DNA of 64,000 bases. Source: an uncultured Paracoccus sp. GTDB taxonomy: Bacteria; Pseudomonadota; Alphaproteobacteria; Rhodobacterales; Rhodobacteraceae. The position numbers and the translations under genes were made by a program. The notes beneath the pieces are model-generated. The model was given only the letters and a program-made list of their open reading frames with translations. It made no database searches and was not told where the DNA came from. This document shows, in pieces, positions 1 to 9,210 of this stretch; position 1 is the stretch's first letter, and each line of letters starts with the position of its first letter. The stretch covers positions 62,001 through 126,000 of the forward strand of contig NZ_CANMEH010000009.1 of the NCBI RefSeq assembly GCF_947496875.1, read 5' to 3'.

Positions 1-19
1 CGCGTTGCCCGCGGCGCCA

Positions 20-658
20 TCACGCAAACGCCTCGTCAAAGCCCGCGGGCACCCTGTCCTGCACGCGACGCGGGTCCGCACGATAGGGGGTCAGATCCAG
101 GACCGTCGCCTCGGGCAGGTTCAGGTCGATATGGGTGGCCATCAGGGCGGCCCCGCCGCCGCTCAGGTGGCCACGCACGGCCTGCACGAACAGGGCGACC
201 GAGGCCGTGTCCAGCGACACGGTAGGCTCGTCCAAAACCCAGACCGGCCGCCCGGTCACCAGCAACCGGGCCAGCCCCAGCCGGCGCTTCTGTCCTGCGG
301 ACAGCATCGCCGCGGGCCGGTCCGCCAGATCGGACAGGTTCATCGCGGCCAGCGCCGCCCCGATCGCGGGTCCGTCGAAGACCTGCGCCCAGAACCCCAG
401 ATTTTCACGCACGGTCAGCGCGCCCTTGATCCCGTCGGCATGGGCCGCATAGGCGATTGCGTCCGGCGCGGCGTCCACGATGCCGTCGACGGCAGCCTGC
501 AGGCCTGCCACGGTGCGCAGCAGTGTCGTCTTGCCGATGCCGTTCGCGCCGCGCAGGATCAGCGCCTGTCCCGCGTCAAGTGAAAAGGTGACGCCTTCGA
601 CGGCCCGCCGCCCGCCACGGGCGACGGCCAGATCGCTGACGGACAGCAGCGGCGCCAC
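20..658 (-). CDS. ccmA: Heme exporter ATP-binding protein CcmA
   Basis: This is the ATPase of the CcmAB heme-handling ABC transporter used in system I cytochrome c maturation, acting at the inner membrane. The 212-residue product shows a Walker A ([11 protein letters not shown]) near residue 37, an [14 protein letters not shown] signature and a Walker B VWVLDEP. Its length is normal for CcmA. A stop-start overlap (TGATG) at 18-22 suggests that the next gene begins at position 20 and runs off the left edge; ccmB is expected there by family synteny, but only seven codons are visible. Confidence 0.93.
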   Translation of the reverse strand: MAPLLSVSDLAVARGGRRAVEGVTFSLDAGQALILRGANGIGKTTLLRTVAGLQAAVDGIVDAAPDAIAYAAHADGIKGALTVRENLGFWAQVFDGPAIGAALAAMNLSDLADRPAAMLSAGQKRRLGLARLLVTGRPVWVLDEPTVSLDTASVALFVQAVRGHLSGGGAALMATHIDLNLPEATVLDLTPYRADPRRVQDRVPAGFDEAFA

Positions 659-661
659 CGG

Positions 662-1015
662 TCAGACCGGCAGCAGCGCACAGGCGACGCGCCGCCCTTC
701 GGACAGGGTGACGTTGTAGCTGCGCGCCGCGGGCGGCGAGGCCATCGTCTCGACCATCAGCCCCGCGTCGCGCAGCCGCTCCGCCAGATCAGCCGGCAAG
801 CGGCCGATCTCGGCGCCCATGCCCATGAACAGGACGTCAACCTGCCCCGCCAGCGCCAGCAGCGGCGCAGCGTCGTCCAGCCCGCCCCAAGGCCGCGCGC
901 CCGCGTCCGTCACGATCACCGCGCCGTGGTGAACCTCGCCCGCCGCGCGAAAGAAACCGGGGCCATAGCCTTCGACCGGAACGCCACCGGCAAAGTCGGT
1001 CGGGCGCATCGCCAT
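662..1015 (-). CDS. Mth938-like domain protein (DUF498 family)
   Basis: A 117-residue soluble protein of the Mth938-like fold, which has no settled biochemical function. The start was placed at the ATG that overlaps the secF stop (TGATG at 1013-1017); this gives translational coupling and removes an unlikely Arg/Gly-rich extension. The N-terminal DFAGGVPVEGYGPGFF and the TDAGARPW segments are typical of the family. It lies 3 bp before ccmA, so yajC-secD-secF-Mth938-ccmA reads as one minus-strand operon. A link to protein export or cytochrome biogenesis is positional only. Confidence 0.8.
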   Translation of the reverse strand: MAMRPTDFAGGVPVEGYGPGFFRAAGEVHHGAVIVTDAGARPWGGLDDAAPLLALAGQVDVLFMGMGAEIGRLPADLAERLRDAGLMVETMASPPAARSYNVTLSEGRRVACALLPV

Positions 1016-2010
1016 CAGGGTCTGTCCTGGAACGGCGTGCCGGCCAGGTCGCTCTTTTCGTCCGCCGCGAGCTTTTCGGGCTTCGACCAGTCGCGCTTGA
1101 CCCCCAGCCACAGCACGATGTTCTTGGCGAGGTAGATGGTCGAGTAGGCACCGACGAACACCCCCCAGAGCATGGCGAAGACGAAGCCGCGGATCACGTC
1201 GCCGCCCAGCACGAGCATGGCCGTCAGCGCCAATGCCGTCGTCACCGCGGTCATGATCGTGCGCGACAGGGTTTCGTTCACCGTCAGGTTCATGACCTCG
1301 ACCAGCGGCATCGTCTTGAACTTCATCAGGTTCTCTCGAAGCCGGTCGAACACCACCACCGTGTCGTTGATGGAATAGCCCAGGATCGTCAGCAGCGCCG
1401 CGATCGTGGACAGGTCGAACCTGATCTGGAACAGCGAGAATATGCCCAGCGTCAGCAGCACGTCATGGACCAGCGCGGCCACGCCGCCCAGGGCGAACTG
1501 CCATTCGAACCGCAGCCAGATGTAGAACAGGATTCCGATCGTGGCCGCGGTCACCGCATAGATGGCGGTCTTGATCAGTTCGCCGGACACCTTGGGACCG
1601 ACGGATTCCACGGCCGTGAAGGTGACCTGCGGATCGACCTGCTTCAGCGCGGCCTCGATGCGGTTCAGTTCCTCGGGCGTGACCGACCCGGTGTCGTCCG
1701 TGCTGCCAATCCGGATCTGCGCGACATGCTGGTCAGCGTCGAAGGTGGGGTCGAACACCTCGGTGATCGACACGTCGCCCAGGTCGAGTGCGTCCAGGGC
1801 GGCGCGATAGTCGCCCACCTCGAATTCGGTGCTGCTTTCCGCGCGGATCGTCGTGCCGCCGCGGAAGTCGATGCCGAAGTTCAGGCCCATGGTCAGCAGC
1901 ACGATCAACGATGCCAGCATCAAGAACGCAGACAGGCCCGCGGTCAGCTTCTGCCAGCGAAAGAAATCATAGCTGGTGTTGTCGCGGACCAGCTTCAGAC
2001 GAAAGGCCAT
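1015..2010 (-). CDS. secF: Protein translocase subunit SecF
   Basis: SecF partners SecD in the SecDFYajC complex, which uses the proton gradient to drive late steps of Sec-dependent export across the inner membrane. The 331-residue product has an N-terminal membrane segment (about 22-42), the family motif GIDFRGGT near residue 48, a periplasmic domain to about residue 135, and five further membrane helices with the GYSINDTVVVFDR motif. It starts 10 bp after the secD stop. Length and domain order are normal. Confidence 0.96.
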   Translation of the reverse strand: MAFRLKLVRDNTSYDFFRWQKLTAGLSAFLMLASLIVLLTMGLNFGIDFRGGTTIRAESSTEFEVGDYRAALDALDLGDVSITEVFDPTFDADQHVAQIRIGSTDDTGSVTPEELNRIEAALKQVDPQVTFTAVESVGPKVSGELIKTAIYAVTAATIGILFYIWLRFEWQFALGGVAALVHDVLLTLGIFSLFQIRFDLSTIAALLTILGYSINDTVVVFDRLRENLMKFKTMPLVEVMNLTVNETLSRTIMTAVTTALALTAMLVLGGDVIRGFVFAMLWGVFVGAYSTIYLAKNIVLWLGVKRDWSKPEKLAADEKSDLAGTPFQDRP

Positions 2011-2020
2011 GCGTGATCCC

Positions 2021-3685
2021 CTAGAGTTCCAGTGTCCGCGGCTTGCGCCAGTCGAGCCACAGCACGATCATCAGCCGGGTCAGGTAGATCGCCGAGAACA
2101 CGGAGGTCGCGATCCCGATGGTCAGGGTGACGGCGAAGCCCTTGACCGGACCGGACCCCAGGAAGAACATCACCAGCGCCGCGATGAAGGTGGTCACGTT
2201 GGCGTCGATGATCGCGCTCATCGCTTCGTTGAAGCCGTTGTCGATCGCCTGCGCCACCCGCTTTCCGGACCGCAGTTCCTCGCGGATCCGTTCGTAGATG
2301 ATCACGTTCGCGTCCACGGCGGTCCCGACGGTCAGCACGATTCCCGCGATGCCCGGCAGGGTCAGGGTTGCACCGATCGCCGACATGATCGCCAGGATCA
2401 GGATGACGTTGACGACCACCGCGGTCGACGCGAACACGCCGAAGATGCCGTAGCTTGCGATGATATAGGCGACGACCAGCACGGTGGCGACGATCGCCGC
2501 GATCCGCCCCGCCTCGATGCTGTCCTGACCCAGTTCCGGGCCGATGGTTCGTTCTTCCAGGAAGGTCATCTCGGCCGGCAGGGCGCCGGCGCGCAGCAGC
2601 ACGGCCAGCCGGTTCGATTCGTCCACGCTCATCGCGCCGGAGATCTGGCCCGATCCGGTGGTGATGGCCTGCCGGATCACGGGGGCGGAGATGACCTGAT
2701 CGTCCAGGACGATCGCGAAGGGCTGGCCGACGTTGGCGGATGTGTACGCGCCGAACCGCTTTGCGCCTGCCGGGTTGAACCGGAAGTCGACCGCCGGCTG
2801 GCCGTTCTGGTCAAAGCTCGGGCGCGCGTCGGTCAACTCCTCGCCGGTGACGACCGGACGTTCCTCCAGCGTGTAGTAAACGCCCTCCTCATCCAGCGAC
2901 GGCAGCACGACGTTGCCGACGCCGGCAGCGGTGTCCGGATCGACGCCCCGCCCGATGACCGGGTTGAAGGTCAGCTTGGCGGTGGTGCCGATCAGCTTCT
3001 TCAGCTCTTCCGCCGACCCGATGCCTGGCACCTGGATCAGGATCCGGTCTGCGCCCTGCCGCTGGATCGTCGGTTCGCGGGTTCCGACCTCGTCTACGCG
3101 CCGCCGGACGATTTCCAGAGACTGCTGGATCGTGCGATCGTCCGTCGCAGCCTTTTCGGCGTCCGACAGGCGCACGATGAGGGTGCTGCCAGTCGCCGTG
3201 ATGTCCAGATCCGTGGCGCCGGCGCCCGAGATGCTGACCACCGGGGTGGCCAGGCCGCGCGCGATTTCCACCGCACGGGCCATCTGCGACGGCTCGCCGA
3301 TCTCGACATGCAGCTCGTCGGGCGGGCCCTGCGCCCGGCGAACGGCGCCCACCACATCCCGCTGCTCGGCCAGCGCGCCCCGCAACTCGGGCCACAGCGC
3401 GTCCATGCGGGACTTGTAGACGTCCTCGACATCGACCTCGCCCAGCAGGTGGGCGCCGCCGCGCAGGTCGAGGCCCAGATTGACCAGCGACGACGGCAGG
3501 AAGTCGGGCCAGCCCGACCGCGCCGCGGCAAGCTCGGGCGTTTCGAACCCGGCCTGCTCGGCGGCTTTCAAGGCGTCATTGTGCTGCTCGACCCGGCTGT
3601 AGAACAGGTTGGGCATCGCAAACAGCAGACCCAGCGCGACCAGTCCCAGGATCAGGACGCGCTTCCAGGCGGGGATTTGCAGCAT
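2021..3685 (-). CDS. secD: Protein translocase subunit SecD
   Basis: SecD is the larger partner of SecF in the export-enhancing SecDFYajC complex. The 554-residue protein shows one N-terminal membrane helix (about 9-29), the GLDLRGGAHLL motif near residue 72, a long periplasmic region, and a C-terminal group of five helices with the GTAVDANVIIYERIREE motif. It starts 15 bp downstream of yajC on the same strand. Nothing in the sequence looks damaged. Confidence 0.97.
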   Translation of the reverse strand: MLQIPAWKRVLILGLVALGLLFAMPNLFYSRVEQHNDALKAAEQAGFETPELAAARSGWPDFLPSSLVNLGLDLRGGAHLLGEVDVEDVYKSRMDALWPELRGALAEQRDVVGAVRRAQGPPDELHVEIGEPSQMARAVEIARGLATPVVSISGAGATDLDITATGSTLIVRLSDAEKAATDDRTIQQSLEIVRRRVDEVGTREPTIQRQGADRILIQVPGIGSAEELKKLIGTTAKLTFNPVIGRGVDPDTAAGVGNVVLPSLDEEGVYYTLEERPVVTGEELTDARPSFDQNGQPAVDFRFNPAGAKRFGAYTSANVGQPFAIVLDDQVISAPVIRQAITTGSGQISGAMSVDESNRLAVLLRAGALPAEMTFLEERTIGPELGQDSIEAGRIAAIVATVLVVAYIIASYGIFGVFASTAVVVNVILILAIMSAIGATLTLPGIAGIVLTVGTAVDANVIIYERIREELRSGKRVAQAIDNGFNEAMSAIIDANVTTFIAALVMFFLGSGPVKGFAVTLTIGIATSVFSAIYLTRLMIVLWLDWRKPRTLEL

Positions 3686-3700
3686 GGCGCGGTTGCGTCC

Positions 3701-4033
3701 TCAGCTGTTGGCGGCGACGGGCGCCGTGCGGTTCAGGACCTGCGCCACCATGCCCCGGGCCACGCGCACGCGCACGCCCTGCGCGACCTCGACCTCGATC
3801 TCGTCGTCGCGAACCGTCATCACCTTGCCGATCAGCCCGCCCTGGGTGATGATCTGATCCCCCTTCTTGAGGGAGGCGACCATGTCGCGATGTTCGCGCA
3901 CCTTCTTCTGCTGCGGACGCAGGATCAGGAAATACATGATCGCAAACACCAGCAGCAGCGGGATGAACTGCGCAAAGGCGGCGGCGCCGCCGGCAGGTGC
4001 GGCAGCCTGGGCGTAAGCGGGGGTCACGAACAT
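3701..4033 (-). CDS. yajC: Preprotein translocase subunit YajC
   Basis: A small inner-membrane accessory of SecDF. The 110-residue reading from the ATG at 4033 gives a standard YajC: one membrane helix (about 23-40), then RPQQKKVREHRDM and the conserved KKGDQIITQGGLIGKV block. The reading frame stays open upstream to 4288, but that extension is Arg/Ser/Pro-rich and does not resemble YajC, so the internal start was chosen. It is the first gene of the yajC-secD-secF-Mth938-ccmA run. Confidence 0.94.
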   Translation of the reverse strand: MFVTPAYAQAAAPAGGAAAFAQFIPLLLVFAIMYFLILRPQQKKVREHRDMVASLKKGDQIITQGGLIGKVMTVRDDEIEVEVAQGVRVRVARGMVAQVLNRTAPVAANS

Positions 4034-4202
4034 CGCAGATCCTTTGACAAGCCCCGGTCCGGGACGAAGCAGGCGCACCGAACCACACGGGGCCGGGCAG
4101 ATTGGCGCGCAACCTAGCGACGAGGGTGGGTGATGTCCAGAAAGGCGAGGCGCGTTGAAGCGGCCCCGCCCCACGGCCTCGCGTCGGCCCCCCCCGGTGG
4201 TG

Positions 4203-5372
4203 CTAGCCCGCGACGCTCGGCTGCGCGCGTTCGACCAGACGGGCGAGGAAACTGGCCCCGATCGGCGCGATCTCGTCGTTGAAATCATAGGCGGGGTGAT
4301 GCAGCCCGGCGCCGGGGCCCTGACCTAGGAACAGATAGGCGCCCGGCCGCGCCTGCAGCATATAGCTGAAATCCTCGGCGCCCATCTCGCGGCCGCTGTG
4401 GCGTTCGACCTTGTCCGGCCCCGACACCTCGGCGGCGACATCCGCGGCAAAGGCCGTAGCCGCCGGCTCGTTCACCGTCGCGGGATAGCCGTGCCGATAG
4501 TCAAGCTGCGCCGTCACGCCGAAAGCCGCGGCTTGACCCGCGACGATTTCCCCCATCCGTCGCTTCACCATCTCCTGCACCTCGGGATCGAAGCTGCGCA
4601 CCGTGCCCTGCACGAACGCGGTGTCGGGGATCACGTTCTCGGCAGATCCCGCGTGGATCTGGGTCACCGACACCACCAGGTCGTCCACCGCGCGATGGTT
4701 GCGGCTGACGATCGTCTGCAGCGCCTGCACGATTCCCACGGCGGCGATCAGCGGGTCGGCGGTCTCGTGCGGCATGGCGCCGTGTCCGCCGCGACCGGAC
4801 ACCTTGATGTCAAAGACATCGACGGCCGCCATCAGCGGCCCGGGTGTCGTCTTGAACTGCCCGACATCGACATTGGGGCTGTTGTGGATGCCGAACACCT
4901 GCGTGATGCCGAACCGGTCCATGATGCCCTCTTCGACCATCACGCGCGCCCCGCCGCCGCCCTCTTCGGCGGGCTGGAAGATCAGGGCCACCCGGCCCGA
5001 AAAGTTGCGGGTCTCTGCCAGATAGCGGGCGGCACCCAGCAGCATCGTCGTGTGCCCGTCATGGCCGCAGGCATGCATCTTGCCGGGGGTCCGGGACTGG
5101 TAGGGCTTGCCCGTTGTTTCGGCGATCGGCAGCGCGTCCATGTCGGCGCGCAGGCCGATGGTCGGACCGTCGCCGTGACCGTTGATGATGGCGACGATGC
5201 CGGTCCGTGCAATGCCTTCGTGCAGTTCATCGACGCCGAACTCGCGCAGCCGGTCCGCCACGAATGACGCGGTCTGGTGCAGATCGAACAACAGTTCCGG
5301 GTTCTGGTGAAGATGTCGCCGCCACGCCGTCATGTCGTCGGCATAGCTGGCGATGCGGTTCAGAACGGGCAT
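4203..5372 (-). CDS. M20 family amidohydrolase (hippurate hydrolase-like)
   Basis: A metal-dependent amidohydrolase of the HipO/N-acyl-amino-acid hydrolase group, probably cytoplasmic. From the ATG at 5372 it has 389 residues, close to the family norm. Visible metal-site motifs are LRADMDALP, HACGHDGHT and FQPAEEGGGG, and the dimerisation domain holds GRGGHGAMPHETADP. The C-terminal GAEDFSYML is also typical. The substrate cannot be read from sequence. It is divergent from mazG, with 64 bp between the start codons. Confidence 0.9.
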   Translation of the reverse strand: MPVLNRIASYADDMTAWRRHLHQNPELLFDLHQTASFVADRLREFGVDELHEGIARTGIVAIINGHGDGPTIGLRADMDALPIAETTGKPYQSRTPGKMHACGHDGHTTMLLGAARYLAETRNFSGRVALIFQPAEEGGGGARVMVEEGIMDRFGITQVFGIHNSPNVDVGQFKTTPGPLMAAVDVFDIKVSGRGGHGAMPHETADPLIAAVGIVQALQTIVSRNHRAVDDLVVSVTQIHAGSAENVIPDTAFVQGTVRSFDPEVQEMVKRRMGEIVAGQAAAFGVTAQLDYRHGYPATVNEPAATAFAADVAAEVSGPDKVERHSGREMGAEDFSYMLQARPGAYLFLGQGPGAGLHHPAYDFNDEIAPIGASFLARLVERAQPSVAG

Positions 5373-5436
5373 GATGGACTCTTTCCTGCGGGATGTGTTT
5401 GGTGCGCCCATCATTCCGAACGGCAGGTGTTTGTCC

Positions 5437-6246
5437 ATGTCCGACTCCACCGACCCCCTGCGGCGTCTGATCGACATCATGGCCGCCTTGCGCGATCCCA
5501 AGACCGGCTGCCCGTGGGACATCGAGCAGGATTTCGCGTCGATCGCGCCCTACACGATCGAGGAGGCGCACGAGGTCGCCGACGCCATCGCCCGCGAGGC
5601 GTGGGACGAATTGCCGGGCGAACTGGGCGATCTGCTGCTGCAGGTCGTGTTTCATGCCCAGATGGCGGCCGAGGCGGGGATGTTCGATTTCGACGACGTC
5701 GCCTGCAGCATCGCGGACAAGCTGGTCAGCCGCCATCCGCATGTCTTTGGCGACGAGAGCCGGGACAAGACCGCGGCCCAGCAGGTGCGGGACTGGGAGG
5801 AGATCAAGGCCCAGGAACGCGCGGGACGGGCGGAACGCGGGGTGCTGGATGGCGTGGCGCTGGGGCTGCCGGCGCTGACCCGTGCGGTCAAGCTGCAGAA
5901 CCGGGCGGCGCGCGTCGGGTTCGACTGGCCCGCGACCGATCAGGTTCTGGACAAGCTGCGCGAGGAAACGGCGGAACTGGTGGCTGCCCGCGACGCAGGC
6001 GACCCGGCCCATCTGGCCGAGGAGTTCGGTGACCTGCTGTTCGTGATGGCGAACCTCGCCCGGCATCTGGACGTCGATCCCGAAGCCGCGCTGCGCAGCG
6101 CCAACGCCAAGTTCACCCGTCGTTTCCGCGCGATCGAGTCCGCGCTGGCGGCGCAGGGCCGGCGCCCCGAGCAGTCAAACCTGGCCGAGATGGACGGACT
6201 GTGGGACGCAGCCAAACGCAAAGAACGGGCCGCGCCGGACATCTGA
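5437..6246 (+). CDS. mazG: Nucleoside triphosphate pyrophosphohydrolase MazG
   Basis: MazG hydrolyses NTPs to NMP and pyrophosphate, acting in nucleotide-pool housekeeping. The 269-residue product has two tandem MazG domains. The first carries EEAHEVADAI with the downstream ELGDLLLQVVFHAQ; the second carries EETAELVAA and EEFGDLLFVMANLAR, the EExxE and ExxD magnesium-binding pattern. The ATG at 5437 gives the canonical N-terminus leading into CPWDIEQ. The frame is open upstream, but that extension overlaps the divergent M20 gene. Confidence 0.95.
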   Translation: MSDSTDPLRRLIDIMAALRDPKTGCPWDIEQDFASIAPYTIEEAHEVADAIAREAWDELPGELGDLLLQVVFHAQMAAEAGMFDFDDVACSIADKLVSRHPHVFGDESRDKTAAQQVRDWEEIKAQERAGRAERGVLDGVALGLPALTRAVKLQNRAARVGFDWPATDQVLDKLREETAELVAARDAGDPAHLAEEFGDLLFVMANLARHLDVDPEAALRSANAKFTRRFRAIESALAAQGRRPEQSNLAEMDGLWDAAKRKERAAPDI

Positions 6247-6271
6247 GTTCGACCGACCGCAGCCCCACCCC

Positions 6272-7300
6272 TTAGGCGTTCACCACCTCCGCCATGGCGA
6301 CGCGGTCCTCTGTCCTATGGGTGACCGCATCCAGGGCCGCGTCGTAATCGGCCAGCGTTCCCCGCGCGCCCCGTTCGGACAGCGCCCGTTTCCATGCCCG
6401 CGCGCCGGGCTGGCCATGAAACAGCCCGAGCATGTGCCGGGTGATCTGGTGCATCCGGCCGCCCTGATGCAGATGCCGGGCAACGATGTCGCGCATCGCC
6501 TGGGCCGCGGCGAACGGGGACGGCAGCGGCGGGACGTCACCCCACAGCGCATCGGCACCGCCCAGGATATCCCACGGCCGATGATAGGCGGCTCGCCCGA
6601 CCATGACGCCGTCCATGACCGACAGCTGCGCGCGGGCCTGATCCAGCGTGGCGACGCCGCCGTTGATCGACAGGTGCAACTGCGGGAATGCCGACTTCAT
6701 CGCGTGAACGAGATCGTAGTCGAGCGGCGGCACCTCGCGATTCTCGCGCGGGGACAGGCCCTGCAGCCACGCCTTGCGGGCATGGATGATCACCCGGCCC
6801 ACCCCGGCATCCTGCATGCGCTGCAGGAAGGCGGGCAGAACATCGGACGGGACCTGGTCGTCGACCCCGATACGGCACTTGACCGTGACCTCGACAGGGC
6901 TGACGGCCGCCATCGCCCCCACGCAATCCGCCACCAGGTCGGGTGTCTGCATCAGCACCGCGCCGAACCGGCCCGACTGCACGCGGTCGCTGGGACAGCC
7001 GACATTCAGGTTGATCTCGGCGTAACCCCGATCGGCCGCGATGTTGGTCGCTTCGCGCAACTCGGCCGGATCAGACCCGCCAAGCTGCAGGGCGACAGGA
7101 TCCTCGCCCGCACCATGATCCAGCAGCTGCGCACGGTTGCCGTGTATGACCGCCGGCGCAGTGACCATCTCGGTATACAGCAGGGCCCGCCGGCTCAGCA
7201 GCCGATGGAACCGACGGCAATGCCGGTCGGTCCAGTCCATCATGGGTGCCACGGCAAGCCTTGATGCACGACAAGCTACTGTTTTCTGGGGCTTATTCAT
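6272..7300 (-). CDS. dusA: tRNA-dihydrouridine synthase DusA (5' end supplied by the island)
   Basis: A flavoenzyme that reduces uridine 20/20a in the tRNA D-loop. The 342 residues include LAVAPMMDWTDRHCR near the N-terminus, the catalytic cysteine in NLNVGCPSDRVQSGRFG, and IIHARKAWLQGLSP. dusA is a known integration gene for alphaproteobacterial islands. Here the first codons and the promoter appear to come from the inserted element, because a second, different dusA 5' end lies at 47637-47723. The gene is therefore intact but its leader has been replaced. Confidence 0.95.
   Translation of the reverse strand: MNKPQKTVACRASRLAVAPMMDWTDRHCRRFHRLLSRRALLYTEMVTAPAVIHGNRAQLLDHGAGEDPVALQLGGSDPAELREATNIAADRGYAEINLNVGCPSDRVQSGRFGAVLMQTPDLVADCVGAMAAVSPVEVTVKCRIGVDDQVPSDVLPAFLQRMQDAGVGRVIIHARKAWLQGLSPRENREVPPLDYDLVHAMKSAFPQLHLSINGGVATLDQARAQLSVMDGVMVGRAAYHRPWDILGGADALWGDVPPLPSPFAAAQAMRDIVARHLHQGGRMHQITRHMLGLFHGQPGARAWKRALSERGARGTLADYDAALDAVTHRTEDRVAMAEVVNA
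7227..7254. repeat. Left attachment repeat of the dusA island (attL-like)
   Basis: This 28-bp stretch inside the 5' part of dusA recurs in the same orientation at 47656-47683 with 3 mismatches. The identical core is TCCATCATGGGTGC (7236-7249). The position in the dusA codons for the APMMD motif, the neighbouring integrase and the truncated dusA at the other copy together mark it as the integration junction. The precise crossover point cannot be resolved. Confidence 0.8.
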
Positions 7301-7519
7301 AGCATTCCGGCCGGCTCGTGGCCTTCAAAATCGCCCGATTTCGCCGGATTATGCCGGGTTTCGCCGGGTGCCGCGAGCGGAGTTGCTACGACGTAGCAAT
7401 TTGCGTCGCGCTCCTCCAGCGCGGTCGAGAGGCCCTCCGCCGCTGTCGGAGCGCCTCCATTTCCGGGTTTTGAAACCCGGACCAACCTTCCGCCTGCAGT
7501 CGAACAAGGAAGACCGACC
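7301..7519. promoter_or_regulatory. Divergent dusA/integrase leader with repeats and a palindrome
   Basis: This 219-bp gap must hold the promoters for dusA (minus) and the integrase (plus). It has two TTTCGCCGG direct repeats 20 bp apart (7339-7347 and 7359-7367) and a perfect inverted repeat TTGCTAC-GAC-GTAGCAA (7383-7399). These are good candidates for integrase arm sites or an operator. The block at 7373-7389 recurs (15 of 17 bases) at 47787-47803 upstream of the dusA remnant. Confidence 0.5.
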
Positions 7520-8764
7520 ATGTCCACCAACATCATCACCTTTCCAGTCCCCCGCGCTACGATATGCCCGGCAGCACCGACCCAAACTCAGAACCCCGAT
7601 AGCGACACACGCACCGACAGCCGCAACGAGCATCTGCCGCCGAGCACCTCTCCGGCCCACTTGGACGGCCGCCGCAAGCAGGGCGCGAATTCCCGCAGCG
7701 TCGAGCCGAACATCCAAGTGATCCCGGGCGAGAACGGCCGGTGCTCCTATCGCGTCCAGATTCGAAAGTCCATGGCGGGGAAACCCCTCAGCTTTACGAA
7801 GACCTTCTCCAAGCTCGCCATGGCAAGGAAATGGAAGAAGAGGAAGCTCGCAGAGATCGAGATCGAGGGCGTTCAGGCAGTATCGAGATGTGGCCATACG
7901 GTCGGCGATGCAATCACTGCTCGGTTGGCGGCTCACAAACATTTGGGACGTTCGGCGACGCAACACCTCGGCTGGCTGAAGGCAAGCCAATTCGGGAACA
8001 CGAAACTGGCCGAGTTGTCGCTGGAATCCCTTATCGACCTTGCGGACGACATGCTTGGTGAAGAGCGGCTGCCTCAGACCGTGGCCGGATATCTCTCGAT
8101 CCTCGTGAACACGCTGGACTGGGCCTCACGACGCGGTTTCTCCGTTCCGGTCGCTGCAATGAAGCAGGCAATGGAAATCATGTGGGAAGACGAGATACTC
8201 GCCCGCTCCGAGGAGCGGGATCGTCGGCCCACTACTGAGGAATTGAACAAGATCTTGCAAGCTGTGGCGAACAACAAGCGGCAGAAAATCCCTGTTGCGA
8301 AAATTATCGTCTTCGCAATCTTCAGCTGCCGGCGCCTGGGAGAAATCTGCCGGCTCCGCTGGGACGACCTCCGCGTCGAACAGAAGAAGATCCTTGTGCG
8401 CGACATGAAGCATCCTCGGAAGAAGAAGGGCAATGACGTGTGGTGCCATCTCACCGACGAAGCGCTGGCGATCATTCTGTCGATGCCCCGCGAAGGTGAG
8501 TTCATCTTTCCTTTCAAGGCAACCTCGGTTGGCACCGCATGGCAACGTCACCGCGACCGATTGAAGATCAAGAACCTCCGGTTCCACGACCTGCGGCATG
8601 AAGGGATCACTCGGCTCTTCGAAATGGGCAAACCCGCAGTTTTTGTCGCGAAGTACTCAGGCCACAAGAACGGTGGATGCCTGTTTCGCTATGAGCATGT
8701 GGAAGAGGAAGGGGACAAGTTCGCAGGATGGGTTTGGACGACCTGGGTAACCGAGACCCGGTGA
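7520..8764 (+). CDS. int: Tyrosine recombinase (dusA-island integrase)
   Basis: A site-specific recombinase that probably inserts and excises the island at dusA. The 414 residues contain the catalytic set R272 (SCRRLGEICRLRW), the lysine region near 297-301, H356 and R359 (HDLRHEG), H382 (YSGHKN) and Y391 (FRYEHV). The N-terminal ~60 residues are low-complexity; a SAM-like core-binding region follows at about 125-215. It lies next to and divergent from dusA, the usual arrangement for dusA-associated integrases. An upstream GGAAG precedes the ATG at 7520. Confidence 0.9.
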   Translation: MSTNIITFPVPRATICPAAPTQTQNPDSDTRTDSRNEHLPPSTSPAHLDGRRKQGANSRSVEPNIQVIPGENGRCSYRVQIRKSMAGKPLSFTKTFSKLAMARKWKKRKLAEIEIEGVQAVSRCGHTVGDAITARLAAHKHLGRSATQHLGWLKASQFGNTKLAELSLESLIDLADDMLGEERLPQTVAGYLSILVNTLDWASRRGFSVPVAAMKQAMEIMWEDEILARSEERDRRPTTEELNKILQAVANNKRQKIPVAKIIVFAIFSCRRLGEICRLRWDDLRVEQKKILVRDMKHPRKKKGNDVWCHLTDEALAIILSMPREGEFIFPFKATSVGTAWQRHRDRLKIKNLRFHDLRHEGITRLFEMGKPAVFVAKYSGHKNGGCLFRYEHVEEEGDKFAGWVWTTWVTETR

Positions 8765-8955
8765 GAGGCTGCGGCGTGATCGATCGTTTTGGCCTGCGTG
8801 CGAGCGGAGCGACCTCTCGCTGCCGGCAGGCAGGTGCGCTCGAAATCAAGAGCATTTGATCTACACAGTGTAGGGAGACCACCAGTTTTCCTCGGCAGCT
8901 TTTTTTCCTCTACCCACATAGACCCACTTCCTGAGCGTCCTGAACGGAGGCTCGA

Positions 8956-9210
8956 ATGGATACCTTGGAACTGCTTCTGCAACACTACAATTCTCGGCCC
9001 TTCATCCCTCTCGTGGAGGCCGGAGAATTTTGGGGGCACACGGAGAAGAGGATGAAAGAGAAGATTGACGCTGGCGATATCCGCATGCCCTACTTCACGC
9101 CCGACGATAAGCAGAAGTCCATCAAACTGGTCCGTGTCGAAACGCTGGCCAAAATACTGGACGAAAGGGCATCGCATGCGGAGCGCGAATTCGCCAAACT
9201 TTGGGATTGA
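8956..9210 (+). CDS. PrtN-like (pyocin activator family) regulator
   Basis: An 84-residue protein of the pyocin-activator PrtN family, small DNA-binding proteins that activate phage-derived gene sets. Family hallmarks seen are YNSRPFIPLVEAGEFWG, a helix ending in KIDAGDIRMPYF, and QKSIKLVRVETLAKILDER near the C-terminus. A GGAGG lies just before the ATG (about 8945). It follows the integrase, so a job in controlling excision or island gene expression is plausible, but that is inference from position. Confidence 0.72.
   Translation: MDTLELLLQHYNSRPFIPLVEAGEFWGHTEKRMKEKIDAGDIRMPYFTPDDKQKSIKLVRVETLAKILDERASHAEREFAKLWD

Noticed and set aside
1976..4117. A 713-codon open frame on the plus strand
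   Set aside because: It is antisense to secF, secD and yajC, has Asp/His/Gln/Arg-rich composition typical of the reverse strand of high-GC genes, and shows no domain.
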